A stretch of DNA of 64,000 nt, taken from assembly GCA_036557225.1 (NCBI GenBank), contig DATBHX010000030.1, positions 1-64,000 of the forward strand, written 5' to 3'. Positions within the stretch are counted from its first letter, which is position 1. Each line of letters opens with the position of its first letter. The translations under genes were made by a program, and so were the position numbers. Under the pieces are notes generated by a model, which saw only the letters and a list, made by a program, of their open reading frames with translations, was not told the DNA's origin and made no database searches. Source of the DNA: Angelobacter sp036557225. GTDB taxonomy: Bacteria > Acidobacteriota > Terriglobia > Terriglobales > Acidobacteriaceae. This document shows positions 23,303 to 30,960 of this stretch, piece after piece.

Positions 23303-25666
23303 ATGTTTTCCCAAAACAAACTCAAGAAGCTGGTCGTGCTGTTTTTTTCCATCTGCGCGATCACACTACTCAGTGCAACCTACCTCTCCGCGAAGGGCGG
23401 AGCGCGTGGCGGCGACGGCGCGGACAACGGCGCCGGAATAAAAATCGGAACCTCAGGAAATATTCAGAACCCGAGTCTCCAGGCCAGCACCGGCCAGGGC
23501 GGTGGAAACCAGAAGGGCAAGATCGGCAATGGTGGTGGAAGCGGAGGAAATGGCGGGTCTGGCGGGAGCGGTGGAAGCGGCGGCAACGGCTCAGGTGGGA
23601 ACGGCGGTGGAGGTGGAAACGGCTCTGGCGGATCCGGTGGCAATGGTGGGTCCGGCGGAAACGGTGGAGGCGGAAACGGCGGAGGCGGGAACGGTGGAGG
23701 CGGAAACGGCGGAGGCGGGAACGGCGGCGGCGGAAACGGTGGCGGCGGCGGTAAGGGTGGCGATGATGGCGGAAACGGTGGAGGAGGTAAAGGCGGGAAG
23801 GGTGGCGGAAACGGCGGTGGTGGAAATGGCGGCGGAGGCGGTCGTGGCGGCGATGACGACGGCGAACGCGGTCTCGCTTCTCTGAAAACCGCTAAGGTTC
23901 CCGGTCCGACCGCGGCTGAGCTTGCTCCGATCATCAAGGACAAGAACGCAGCCATTGCTCTCGGCAAAGCATTTTTCTGGGAGATGCAATTCGGCAGCGA
24001 CGGCAAAACAGCCTGTGCAACCTGCCATTTCAATGCCGGCGCAGACAGCCGCACCAACAACCAGACTGATCCTGGTTTGCGGCGTGTCGATGTCAACGGC
24101 AATCCTGCAGCGGACTCCAACACGTTCCATGCCGGCTTTGGTCCGAACCACAGCCTGGCGTTGAGCGATTTCCCGCTGCACATCACCAATCGCGACAACA
24201 ACAACATTGTGGGATCGCAGGGTGTGTTCCGCTACAACTTCAATGACGTGGTGCTTGGCCAGGGTGATGAAGACGAGACCAGCGTCGTTGATCCCGTGTG
24301 GAGCATCTCTGACGGCAACGGCGGCACGCTCAACGTTCGGCGTTCGACGCCGCGCAACGCGCCTCCGGTCATCAACGCGGTCTTCAACTACCGCAATTTC
24401 TGGGACGGCCGCGCGCAGGCGATCTTCAACGGCGTGGATCCATTCGGTGCCGGCGATCCCAGCGCGCATCTCCTGCAGGTTGATCCCAGCAATCCCAACG
24501 CGACTATCGAAGTTACATTGCGGCTCTCCAACTCTTCGCTGGCCTCGCAGGCCGTCGGACCTCCGGGCAGCGACGTGGAAATGTCCGCAACCGGCCGTCC
24601 GTTCGTGAAGATGGGCAAGAAGATGCTTACGCTCACGCCGCTCGGCCTGCAGCAGGTGGCGTCCGATGACAGCGTCCTCGGGCCGCTCAGCGCGTTCCCC
24701 AACAACGGTCTCACTACCGATTATGTTTCCATGATCAAGGCTGCTTTCCAGCCGCAATGGTGGAGTTCCGATGTTGTGGTTGACGCCAACAGCAACTATC
24801 TCCACAACGGCACGCCACAGAACACCGGTGAGTACTCGCAGATGGAGTACAACTTCTCCATGTTCTGGGGTCTTGCCATCCAGATGTATGAATCCACGCT
24901 GGTCTCTGACAATTCGCGCTTTGACCAGTATATGGACGGCAACCGCGGCGCGCTCACCGCTCTCGAGCTCATGGGCATGGACCGCTTCCGCGGCAAAGGC
25001 CATTGCAGCTCTTGCCATAACGGCGCCGAAATGACGGACGCAGCCGTCTCCAACATCACCGCTCACAACGGCGTGGTGGAACAGCTGCCCGGCGGACGCT
25101 GGCACGATATCGGCTTCCACAACATCGGCGTGCGTCCCACAGACGACGACATGGGCATCGCTGCCTCCGATCCTTCAGGCCTGGCTTCGCTCTCCGTAGC
25201 GGAAATGGCCTCCATGGGAATCGTGAGCGGCACCGGCGTACCTGCCGGAGCGCCCACCGCGGTTCGTGGAGCGGTGAAGACGCCCAGCCTGCGTAACATC
25301 GAACTCAGCGCCCCGTTCTTCCTGACCGGCGGCCAGGCCACGCTTGCTCAGGTGGTCGATTTCTACAGCCATGCCGGTGATTTCCCCTCGGTTGACGTTG
25401 ATCCGAACCTGGAGCGCGTCAGCTTCGGCACACTCGACAGAGTCGCCGTGGTGGCCTTCCTCAAATCCTTGACCGATGAGCGCGTCCGCAATCAGAGCGC
25501 GCCCTTTGATCATCCTTCAATCATTCTTCCCAACGGCGCCGTTGTCACTGACGGCACGCTGACGGAACAAACCATCACCATCCCTGCCACCGGCGCGGGT
25601 GGTGGAGCGCCCATGGCCAAGTTCTGCGAATCATTGGTCGGGGCATCACCGCAGGCCTGTAATTAA
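23303..25666 (+). CDS. Di-haem cytochrome c peroxidase family protein with Gly/Asn-rich insert
   Basis: The product has 787 residues. AAGGAG eight bases before the ATG at 23303 fixes the start. A signal peptide (LVVLFFSICAITLLSATYLSAKGG) leads into a low-complexity Gly-Asn-Ser tract at about residues 70-190. The CCP/MauG catalytic part follows, with two haem c motifs, CATCH near 237 and CSSCH near 567. NAPPVINAVFNYRNFWDGRAQ and TPSLRNIELSAPFFLTGGQ are typical of the family. Such periplasmic enzymes reduce peroxide or oxidise a partner cofactor. The glycine tract may act as a flexible spacer or surface tether. A strong terminator follows. Confidence 0.9.
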   Translation: MFSQNKLKKLVVLFFSICAITLLSATYLSAKGGARGGDGADNGAGIKIGTSGNIQNPSLQASTGQGGGNQKGKIGNGGGSGGNGGSGGSGGSGGNGSGGNGGGGGNGSGGSGGNGGSGGNGGGGNGGGGNGGGGNGGGGNGGGGNGGGGGKGGDDGGNGGGGKGGKGGGNGGGGNGGGGGRGGDDDGERGLASLKTAKVPGPTAAELAPIIKDKNAAIALGKAFFWEMQFGSDGKTACATCHFNAGADSRTNNQTDPGLRRVDVNGNPAADSNTFHAGFGPNHSLALSDFPLHITNRDNNNIVGSQGVFRYNFNDVVLGQGDEDETSVVDPVWSISDGNGGTLNVRRSTPRNAPPVINAVFNYRNFWDGRAQAIFNGVDPFGAGDPSAHLLQVDPSNPNATIEVTLRLSNSSLASQAVGPPGSDVEMSATGRPFVKMGKKMLTLTPLGLQQVASDDSVLGPLSAFPNNGLTTDYVSMIKAAFQPQWWSSDVVVDANSNYLHNGTPQNTGEYSQMEYNFSMFWGLAIQMYESTLVSDNSRFDQYMDGNRGALTALELMGMDRFRGKGHCSSCHNGAEMTDAAVSNITAHNGVVEQLPGGRWHDIGFHNIGVRPTDDDMGIAASDPSGLASLSVAEMASMGIVSGTGVPAGAPTAVRGAVKTPSLRNIELSAPFFLTGGQATLAQVVDFYSHAGDFPSVDVDPNLERVSFGTLDRVAVVAFLKSLTDERVRNQSAPFDHPSIILPNGAVVTDGTLTEQTITIPATGAGGGAPMAKFCESLVGASPQACN

Positions 25667-25742
25667 CGGCCGCGGCTGAAATTAGCAGTAGGGAACCAGG
25701 GTATCGAACATGCAAGTCTTGAAGTTGTTGCAAGCATCGAAG

Positions 25743-25772
25743 GAGGCCGCAAAAACAGGCGGCCTCTTTTTT
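25743..25772 (+). terminator. Intrinsic terminator after the cytochrome gene
   Basis: GAGGCCGC and GCGGCCTC form an eight-pair stem around an eight-base loop, followed directly by six T residues. It lies 77 bases after the cytochrome stop codon. Confidence 0.85.
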
Positions 25773-25842
25773 CTTCTCATCCTCTGGATGTCATGGCTCT
25801 TCCTTAGCCGGCAAAAATGGCTGATGTAACCTCTCGTGGCAC

Positions 25843-25893
25843 AGAGCCTGCCCTGAGCTTGTCGAAGGGCACTCTTGCCTGTGCAGGCAAGTA
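25843..25893. repeat. Dispersed intergenic repeat words
   Basis: The stretch reads GAGCCTGCCCTGAGCTTG and TCGAAGGGCA, followed by a GCCTGTGCAGGC hairpin. The first words are a commonly seen intergenic repeat type in many bacterial genomes. The region 25667-26026 holds otherwise only the terminator and non-coding sequence. Confidence 0.4.
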
Positions 25894-26026
25894 AGACGAC
25901 ATCGCACAACTGCTGTACAAACACTCAACCACGCGTTTCGCCATTCCGAGGCCGAACTCGCATTACCGTTTCAATCTTCTTCTCGCCCCTGGGAGGCCGA
26001 GGTATCTGCTCCGCTGCTCCATGCTT

Positions 26027-26932
26027 TTACGAAGGATTCTTATTTGCGTCATATCGCCGATCAGCGGCTGACCCCGTTTTTCTCCGTGTCTCCGTGTCTC
26101 CGTGGTGAGTTTTTAGGTTTAGCTGATCGCTGAGTGCTATCACCTCCATCGGACATTCCTTCCAGTTATGCCTCCAGCAGACAATCAGATCGCACCCATC
26201 CCTCCTGTGCCGGTGCTTGGCGAAGTTCTTGCTCTCAAATTCAAATTCAATCCATACCCTCTGGCACTGCCCAGGCGCCACCTCGCGCATCGCCTCGCAA
26301 TCCGGAAATCCTGTCTGCAGCCGTTGCACCACAAAGCCCAGCCGCCGCGCCATCAGTGCAAACAGAAACATCACGCCTGCTTCATTCATCGGCGCATACG
26401 CCATCTCCGGCAGATGCAGGGGCATTCCGTATACGGGACGGTCGACCATCAAGCCCCGCCTCTGCCGGCGTAGCCTACTCTGATTGCCTGTCGCCCTTGC
26501 CTGCTGTGTCCCGCTACCGTTGCCCTCAATCATCTCCAGCACCGCTCTCCACTCCCGTATCAGCGCTTTGTTCTTGCTGCGCCGCACGAAACTGGCAAAC
26601 GCCTCCGGCACCCGCACCCAGCTTCCATACCGATTGCGAAACGGTGTGTCGCTGCACTTTCCCATTTGCCGGTATTCGCTGATGCTCGGCAGCTTCTTGA
26701 GTTTCCTGGCCACCGCTGCCCAATCCTTGAGCAGCGCATCTTCGGTCAGGTTGAAGCCCGCGCCCGAGGCTTGCAGTCCCGCCGCCTCAAGCGCCTTGCC
26801 CAGACACCCCAGCCGCGTGTACAAAACTTTTTCTGTCACGCCGGCCATCGCCCGCAACTCATGCAGCTTCGGGCTCCGCTTCAGCTTCCTCGCACATACA
26901 CGAATGGCCTTGAGGATTTCTTCTTTTGTCAT
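26027..26932 (-). CDS. Predicted nuclease with two homing-endonuclease-associated repeats
   Basis: The product has 301 residues, with GAGGA four bases before the ATG at 26932. Two copies of a helical repeat known from homing-endonuclease-associated proteins lie at the N-terminus: EEILKAIRVCARKLKRSPKL and LLKDWAAVARKLKKLPSISE. These probably bind DNA. The C-terminal domain contains GFPDCEA followed by RVWIEFEFESKNF and CDLIVCWRHNW. This spacing resembles a PD-(D/E)xK or Vsr-like nuclease core (D, then E-x-E/K). The last 30 or so residues are encoded by a dispersed CGGAGACACGG repeat that removed the original stop. It lies alone in a repeat-rich area. Confidence 0.7.
   Translation of the reverse strand: MTKEEILKAIRVCARKLKRSPKLHELRAMAGVTEKVLYTRLGCLGKALEAAGLQASGAGFNLTEDALLKDWAAVARKLKKLPSISEYRQMGKCSDTPFRNRYGSWVRVPEAFASFVRRSKNKALIREWRAVLEMIEGNGSGTQQARATGNQSRLRRQRRGLMVDRPVYGMPLHLPEMAYAPMNEAGVMFLFALMARRLGFVVQRLQTGFPDCEAMREVAPGQCQRVWIEFEFESKNFAKHRHRRDGCDLIVCWRHNWKECPMEVIALSDQLNLKTHHGDTETRRKTGSAADRRYDANKNPS
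26078..26112. repeat. Dispersed CTCCGTGTCTCCGTG repeat
   Basis: The same word family occurs at 30928-30960 and, inverted, at 56758-56784. Here it lies inside the end of the nuclease reading frame. Confidence 0.7.
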
Positions 26933-26952
26933 TGTTCCTCGCAAATAGGAAA

Positions 26953-26970
26953 AGCCACCCGCAGGTGGCT
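26953..26970 (-). terminator. Hairpin ahead of the nuclease gene
   Basis: AGCCACC and GGTGGCT pair around a four-base loop. On the minus strand the stem is followed by TTTTCC, just before the ribosome site of the nuclease gene. It could act as a weak terminator or attenuator. Confidence 0.4.
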
Positions 26971-26992
26971 TCAGAAATTTAGGGTTTTGCTC

Positions 26993-27042
26993 TTCCGATC
27001 ACGGCGATCACGCGCGATGGCGGCGATCACGGCGATCCTGAG
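26993..27042. repeat. Short-word repeat (GGCGATCAC type)
   Basis: Overlapping variants of GATCACGGCGATCAC run for about 50 bases in the gap between the nuclease gene and the small membrane protein. The remaining 245 bases of this gap hold nothing I recognise. Confidence 0.55.
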
Positions 27043-27288
27043 ACACACTTATTTTGTAGAGGTTGAAAGCACAGGCTCACAGTTGCCACGTGGCGGATGC
27101 CTTCGAGGGTTGCAGGCCGTTTCGGGTTTCCCCTTGAGCAGCATTAGCTTGCTGCCGTTCTCGCCAGCGCCGCTCCCAGCGAAAACTAAAGCTAAATATA
27201 GCAAATATAAAACGAATATGTCAAGCCCAAACCTTTTGAACAAAAACCAAACGAGGCTAACCAACAAGTGTTGCTGTATTGTCTCTTT

Positions 27289-27465
27289 ATGCCCGTAAGG
27301 GTGATTCGTTTCCTCGTACTTGTCGCAGCGCTTACGGGTTGGTTCATATATACCGGCGACAACGGCTGGCTAAAATTCGCAGGTTGCTCGGTAATTTTTG
27401 GCATTTCCGCTGTAGTCGATCATCTGATGCGAGCAAAGAAGAGCGAGCCAAATCACATCGTGTAA
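27289..27465 (+). CDS. Small membrane protein of unknown function
   Basis: The product has 58 residues, starting MPVRVIRFLVLVAALTGWFIY, with a second hydrophobic stretch FAGCSVIFGISAVVDHL and a polar end. Two short helices in the membrane are likely. No family and no clear ribosome site. It ends 15 bases before the left REP of the RAYT element and could be a small orphan gene. Confidence 0.4.
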   Translation: MPVRVIRFLVLVAALTGWFIYTGDNGWLKFAGCSVIFGISAVVDHLMRAKKSEPNHIV

Positions 27466-27480
27466 GAATAACGTCCCCAC

Positions 27481-27564
27481 AGCGCCGTAGGCGCGGAATG
27501 AGTTAGCCCAGGCCGGAAGGCCTGGGTAAGTTGGAAGAGCCGGAGGAGCCCCGTAGGGGCGGCA
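27481..27564. repeat. Left REP element of the RAYT unit
   Basis: Three hairpins can form: AGCGCCGTAGGCGC, CCCAGGCCGGAAGGCCTGGG and GCCCCGTAGGGGC. The element is an inverted copy of 28026-28110. Confidence 0.8.
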
Positions 27565-27580
27565 CAATAAGAAGCGATAT

Positions 27581-28024
27581 TCACCCGAACACGTATTTCG
27601 GGTCAAACTCGATCCCATGTTTTTTTAACAGCCCCAAAAACTCTTCTTCAAATGTCATCTTCCTGTGATGTTGCTCCTGGTTTGCGATGTAACGCTCGAC
27701 TGCCCCCAGATTTGACTTGCTCACGCTGAAATCGCCATATCCTTCCTGCCAGGCAAAGCTCATTCCATGATCGTTCATCCACCTCGACGAGTTCGTCTTG
27801 ACCAACGAAACAGCTTCGGCCACCGACAGCACCGGCGGCAATTGAATCAGCAGATGCACATGATCTTCCATCCCGCCATTGGCCAGGACCAAAAATCCAT
27901 GGTTGCGGCCAATCCCCGCAATATACGACCACAACTTGGGTTGCATGGATTTGCTGATGAGTCTGCGTCGATCTTTGGTACTGAAGACAATGTGCTGGTA
28001 ATTTTGCGAATAGGTGTGCGACAC
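27581..28024 (-). CDS. REP-associated tyrosine transposase (RAYT, IS200-like)
   Basis: This 147-residue Y1 transposase of the TnpA_REP group has the metal-binding HUH motif DHVHLLIQL (H55, H57) and catalytic Y112 in ERYIANQEQHH. It would cut and join single-stranded REP hairpins. I start it at the GTG at 28024 (SHTYSQNYQHIVFSTKDRR). The frame continues to 28048 but that part lies inside the right REP. The gene is complete and appears intact. Inverted REP elements flank it on both sides. Such genes are usually domesticated or move their REPs rather than behaving as a normal insertion sequence. Confidence 0.92.
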   Translation of the reverse strand: MSHTYSQNYQHIVFSTKDRRRLISKSMQPKLWSYIAGIGRNHGFLVLANGGMEDHVHLLIQLPPVLSVAEAVSLVKTNSSRWMNDHGMSFAWQEGYGDFSVSKSNLGAVERYIANQEQHHRKMTFEEEFLGLLKKHGIEFDPKYVFG

Positions 28025-28025
28025 G

Positions 28026-28110
28026 GCCGCCCCTCCGGGGCTCATCATCCTACATCAAACCCTACCCAGACCTTCCGGTCTGGGCTAACTCATGCCGCGC
28101 CTCCGGCGCT
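28026..28110. repeat. Right REP element of the RAYT unit
   Basis: This is an inverted copy of 27481-27564. Its main hairpin reads CCCAGACCGGAAGGTCTGGG on the opposite strand. Compared with the left element one G-C pair has become A-T, which keeps the stem. The two small hairpins differ only in a loop base. Confidence 0.8.
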
Positions 28111-28308
28111 GCGAAACACGAATTCGATTACGGGCTACTTTATTTTTCACGCCTTACAAAATAAAACCGAGATGCGAACAACAACAAACGCGCTTAACAA
28201 AATTAAGTCGCAGCGTCGCCGCTTCACTTTCTTCGTTTTTTACTCAACTGCCTCTCAACCTATTGACTTCCACTCTCACCTCACCCATATTCAAAAAGCT
28301 TCGCTCAA

Positions 28309-28340
28309 AAAAAACAGGCACAGACTTCACAGCCTGTGCC
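28309..28340 (-). terminator. Orphan intrinsic terminator
   Basis: AGGCACAG and CTGTGCCT pair around a ten-base loop. On the minus strand the stem is followed by G and eight T residues. No minus-strand gene lies upstream. It may end an unannotated transcript that begins near 28440-28520. Confidence 0.6.
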
Positions 28341-28345
28341 TTCTC

Positions 28346-28386
28346 ATCAGTTGCCAATTGCCATTTGCTGAATTGCCAATGGCTGA
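28346..28386. repeat. Short-word repeat (GCCAATTGCC type)
   Basis: GTTGCCAATTGCCATTTG and GAATTGCCAATGGC variants fill about 40 bases next to the orphan terminator. The word is related to the arms at 49007 and 16876. Confidence 0.5.
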
Positions 28387-28467
28387 ACCTAGTCGGGCAA
28401 CGCTCAGTGTCATTAGCACCGAGCGCGCCCTAACCGCAGTTCCACCTGCTACGAGGGCAGGCAAACC

Positions 28468-28926
28468 TTGGCTGACACTCAAGATAAACACTCTCATTCC
28501 CGAGCACAAGGCTCGCACCGCCGTGCTCAAGCCTCCATCCAACCCGCAGTGCCAAGACCCCACCGTTCAACGCGCAAGCACCGCAGCCCCCGAAAATCAA
28601 AGAAGCTCAAGCCCAAAAAACCGGAACGGCTTCCGCCTCCTCTGCGCTTCACTGAAACTCGCAAGGGCAAGACCATCATCCGCCGGTACAAGAACCGCAG
28701 CTTCCATCGTTTAGCAGAAGTTGCCGGCAAGACCGTGGAGTACGTCGAGATATTTACCAGCGGCGAATACCACTCCATCGATGTCCGCTTCCAGGACAGA
28801 ACGTCTCTTCACTTCGTGATCGATCCCGGCTTCACCCTCGACACCGAATACGACGACTGGAAGACCGGCGACCTCCGCCGCATCAAACGCTGGCCGCTCA
28901 TTCACAGCAAAAGCCTCCGCGCCTAG
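28468..28926 (+). CDS. Acidobacterial small protein of unknown function
   Basis: The product has 152 residues from a TTG start. The first 60 residues are very basic and low-complexity (STRKHRSPRKSKKLKPKKPE). The C-terminal 75 residues look like a compact beta-rich domain: GKTVEYVEIFTSGEYHSIDV, then RFQDRTSLHFVIDPGFTLDT and EYDDWKTGDLRRIKRWP. I recall similar domains in other acidobacterial genomes but no function. The start is doubtful and the basic part may be partly untranslated. A long hairpin follows the stop. Confidence 0.55.
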   Translation: MADTQDKHSHSRAQGSHRRAQASIQPAVPRPHRSTRKHRSPRKSKKLKPKKPERLPPPLRFTETRKGKTIIRRYKNRSFHRLAEVAGKTVEYVEIFTSGEYHSIDVRFQDRTSLHFVIDPGFTLDTEYDDWKTGDLRRIKRWPLIHSKSLRA

Positions 28927-28940
28927 CCCGAATCTCACCA

Positions 28941-28983
28941 TCCTTTCGCAGGAGCCGTTTCCTACTTGGTTTCTGCGAAAGGA
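28941..28983. repeat. 11-bp inverted repeat after the small gene
   Basis: TCCTTTCGCAG (28941-28951) pairs perfectly with CTGCGAAAGGA (28973-28983) around a 21-base loop. There is no T-run, so it is not a standard terminator. Confidence 0.55.
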
Positions 28984-29003
28984 CGATTTAATTCCAATCG
29001 TTG

Positions 29004-29094
29004 TAATCAGTGTGATCAGTGTTATCAGTGGTAAGGCTCTTGCCTTTCCGATCTCCCGATCTCCCGATCACGTGCGATCACCCGATTTCCTCGC
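29004..29094. repeat. Two adjoining short-word repeats
   Basis: AATCAGTGTGATCAGTGTTA-type words (29004-29036) are followed by TCCCGATCTCCCGATC-type words (29044-29094). The second word resembles the one at 62278-62306 in the ATP synthase operon. Confidence 0.55.
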
Positions 29095-29153
29095 CTCCCC
29101 ACAGCTTTGATTGAGCACTGGATCCTGCATAGACTTGGTGTGGAGGTATTTTC

Positions 29154-29486
29154 ATGCGTTGTTTGCTGAAAGTTTCCATTCCAGTCGAGACAGGGAATGC
29201 CGCGATTGCCGATGGCAGCCTGAACAAGACCATCGAATCCATCCTCACCGAATTCAAACCTGAAGCCGCATACTTTTCCGAAGACGACGGCAAGCGGACC
29301 GGATTCATCTTCCTTGACGTCAAAGATCCGTCCCATATTCCCGCCATTGCGGAGCCGTGGTTTCTCGCCTTCAACGCCCACGTGGAATTCCACCCGGCCA
29401 TGACTGTTGACGATCTCAGGAAAGCTGCTCCGGGGATCGAGCGTGCAGTAAAGAATCATCACCGCAGAGAACGCCAGGCAGCTTAG
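29154..29486 (+). CDS. Small conserved protein of unknown function
   Basis: This 110-residue cytosolic protein starts MRCLLKVSIPVETGNAAIADG and continues with KTIESILTEFKPEAAYFSEDDGKRTGFIFLDVKDPSHIPAIAEPWF. The alternating strands and helices suggest a ferredoxin-like alpha/beta sandwich of the dimeric-barrel type. I recall homologues in soil bacteria without assigned function. A GGAGG lies about nine bases before the ATG. It precedes the SDR gene by 134 bases. Confidence 0.75.
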   Translation: MRCLLKVSIPVETGNAAIADGSLNKTIESILTEFKPEAAYFSEDDGKRTGFIFLDVKDPSHIPAIAEPWFLAFNAHVEFHPAMTVDDLRKAAPGIERAVKNHHRRERQAA

Positions 29487-29493
29487 CCGCTTT

Positions 29494-29499
29494 TATAAT
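29494..29499 (+). promoter_or_regulatory. Candidate -10 box for the SDR gene
   Basis: TATAAT lies eight bases after the stop of the preceding small gene and about 120 bases before the SDR start. No good -35 box is visible. Confidence 0.35.
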
Positions 29500-29620
29500 G
29501 TGTGCTGCGGCCCAGCAGGAAAGCTGGCGCAAAGGGCCGCACCACGCCCAGCTTTTGCAAAATGCAGATGAGTAAACACCGAGGCCAAAAATCCAAATTC
29601 AAAAAAACAAGGAGGCATTC

Positions 29621-30391
29621 ATGAAAATCGTAGTGGTCGGCGGCACTGGACTCATAGGATCAAAGCTTGTCAGGAAACTGACCGAACAGGGCCACGAAGC
29701 AGTTCCGGCATCGCCCGATACCGGCGTAAACACCATCACCGGTGAAGGACTCCCGGGAGCTCTGAAAGGCGCTTCCGTGGTCGTTGACGTATCGAACTCT
29801 CCCTCGTGGGAAGACGCGGCCGTGATGAAGTTCTTCGAAACATCAACACGCAACCTGCTCGCCGCCGAGGCAGCCGCGGGGGTGAAACATCACGTTGCTT
29901 TGTCCGTAGTGGGAACTGACCGCATGCTTGAAAGCGGCTACTTCCGCGCGAAATTGGCCCAGGAGAACCTAATCAAGGCATCCTCAATCCCCTACTCCAT
30001 CGTCCACGCGACTCAGTTTTTTGAATTCGCCAATGGCATCGCCGATATTTCCACCGCCGGCAACAAGGTCGCCTTGCCGCCCGTGCTTTTCCAGCCTATG
30101 GCCGCTGAAGATGTTGCGACCGCGGTAGGCCGGGTTGCGATCGGCTCACCGGTGAACGGCATCGTTGAAGTTGGCGGACCAGAAAAGTTTCGTCTCGATG
30201 AACTTATCCGGCGCTATCTCGCAGCACGCAAGGATCCTCGCGAGGTCGTCACCGACCCGCACGCGCGCTACTACGGCATTGAAGTGAACGATAGTACGCT
30301 CGTTCCCGGCGGCGACGCGCAACTCGGTACCACCCGTTTCGAAACCTGGCTCAGCCAGCCCACACCGCAGCCCGTACGAAAAGCCGGCTAA
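29621..30391 (+). CDS. NAD(P)-binding atypical SDR (NmrA-like)
   Basis: This 256-residue Rossmann-fold protein has the dinucleotide motif VVGGTGLIGSKLVRKL at the N-terminus. VVDVSNSPSWED and HHVALSVVGTDRM follow, in the positions typical of atypical short-chain dehydrogenases. The catalytic YxxxK is partly kept (GYFRAKLAQENL). The C-terminal half has a substrate-pocket pattern (GPEKFRLDELIRRYL). The ribosome site AAGGAGG precedes the ATG. Reductase or redox-sensor roles are both known in the group. It is followed by a secreted cupin 52 bases later and may form an operon with it. Confidence 0.88.
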   Translation: MKIVVVGGTGLIGSKLVRKLTEQGHEAVPASPDTGVNTITGEGLPGALKGASVVVDVSNSPSWEDAAVMKFFETSTRNLLAAEAAAGVKHHVALSVVGTDRMLESGYFRAKLAQENLIKASSIPYSIVHATQFFEFANGIADISTAGNKVALPPVLFQPMAAEDVATAVGRVAIGSPVNGIVEVGGPEKFRLDELIRRYLAARKDPREVVTDPHARYYGIEVNDSTLVPGGDAQLGTTRFETWLSQPTPQPVRKAG

Positions 30392-30443
30392 TACATGCAA
30401 AAGATGCGGTCCCGATCCGCCTCGTAGAACGAAAGGGTCATTT

Positions 30444-30833
30444 ATGACAATCGCAAGACTATGTTTGGTAGTGGTGTGTCTTCTGGCCGGCACGCTCATG
30501 GCTCAGGACGCGAAGGTGACCGAGCTCCTGTCGAAAGACCTGACAAACCTCCCTGGCAAAGAAGGTCTGATGATCACCGTGGTCTATCCGCCCGGCGCCT
30601 CCGACCCTGTGCATCGCCACAACGCACACGCGTTTGTTTATGTGCTGGAAGGCTCGATCATCATGCAGGTGAAGGGCGGAAAAGAAGTCACACTTACACC
30701 GGGTCAGACCTTCTACGAAGGCCCTGATGATGTTCATGTTGTTGGCCGCAACGCAAGCAAGACGAAGCCGGCCAAATTTGTCGTGTTCCTGGTGAAAGAC
30801 AAAGGTGCGCCGGTACTGGTGCCGCTGAAGTGA
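30444..30833 (+). CDS. Secreted cupin-domain protein
   Basis: This 129-residue protein has a signal peptide (MTIARLCLVVVCLLAGTLMAQ) and one cupin barrel. Motif 1 is PVHRHNAHAFVYVLEGS and motif 2 is PGQTFYEGPDDVHVVGRN. The metal-binding histidines and glutamate positions are largely kept (HRH, and the E in VLEGS). It probably works in the periplasm as a small metal-dependent enzyme or binding protein. It lies downstream of the SDR gene in the same direction. Confidence 0.88.
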   Translation: MTIARLCLVVVCLLAGTLMAQDAKVTELLSKDLTNLPGKEGLMITVVYPPGASDPVHRHNAHAFVYVLEGSIIMQVKGGKEVTLTPGQTFYEGPDDVHVVGRNASKTKPAKFVVFLVKDKGAPVLVPLK

Positions 30834-30927
30834 TCACCGAATGGTTTGCTGAACTAACCTTTGCGCCGACCGCATTCTTGTGGTCGACGCAAAGAGTAGG
30901 ATATGTATCCCGATCAAGCGTACCTGT

Positions 30928-30960
30928 TTTTCTCCGTGCCTCGGTGTCTCCGTGGTGAAT
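30928..30960. repeat. Dispersed CTCCGTG-type repeat at a stop codon
   Basis: This is a copy of the repeat at 26078-26112. It ends exactly at the stop codon of the regulator gene (30961). Confidence 0.7.

Noticed and set aside
23591..25120. Long minus-strand reading frame of 509 codons
   Set aside because: It is the antisense shadow of the cytochrome peroxidase. GC-rich codons leave the opposite strand free of stops.
25682..25924. Minus-strand reading frame of 80 codons
   Set aside because: It reads through a terminator and a dispersed repeat (ALRQAQGRL is a typical translation of that repeat).
27049..27267. Minus-strand reading frame of 72 codons with a hydrophobic start
   Set aside because: No ribosome site, AT-rich low-complexity start and basic nonsense end. 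Insufficient support.
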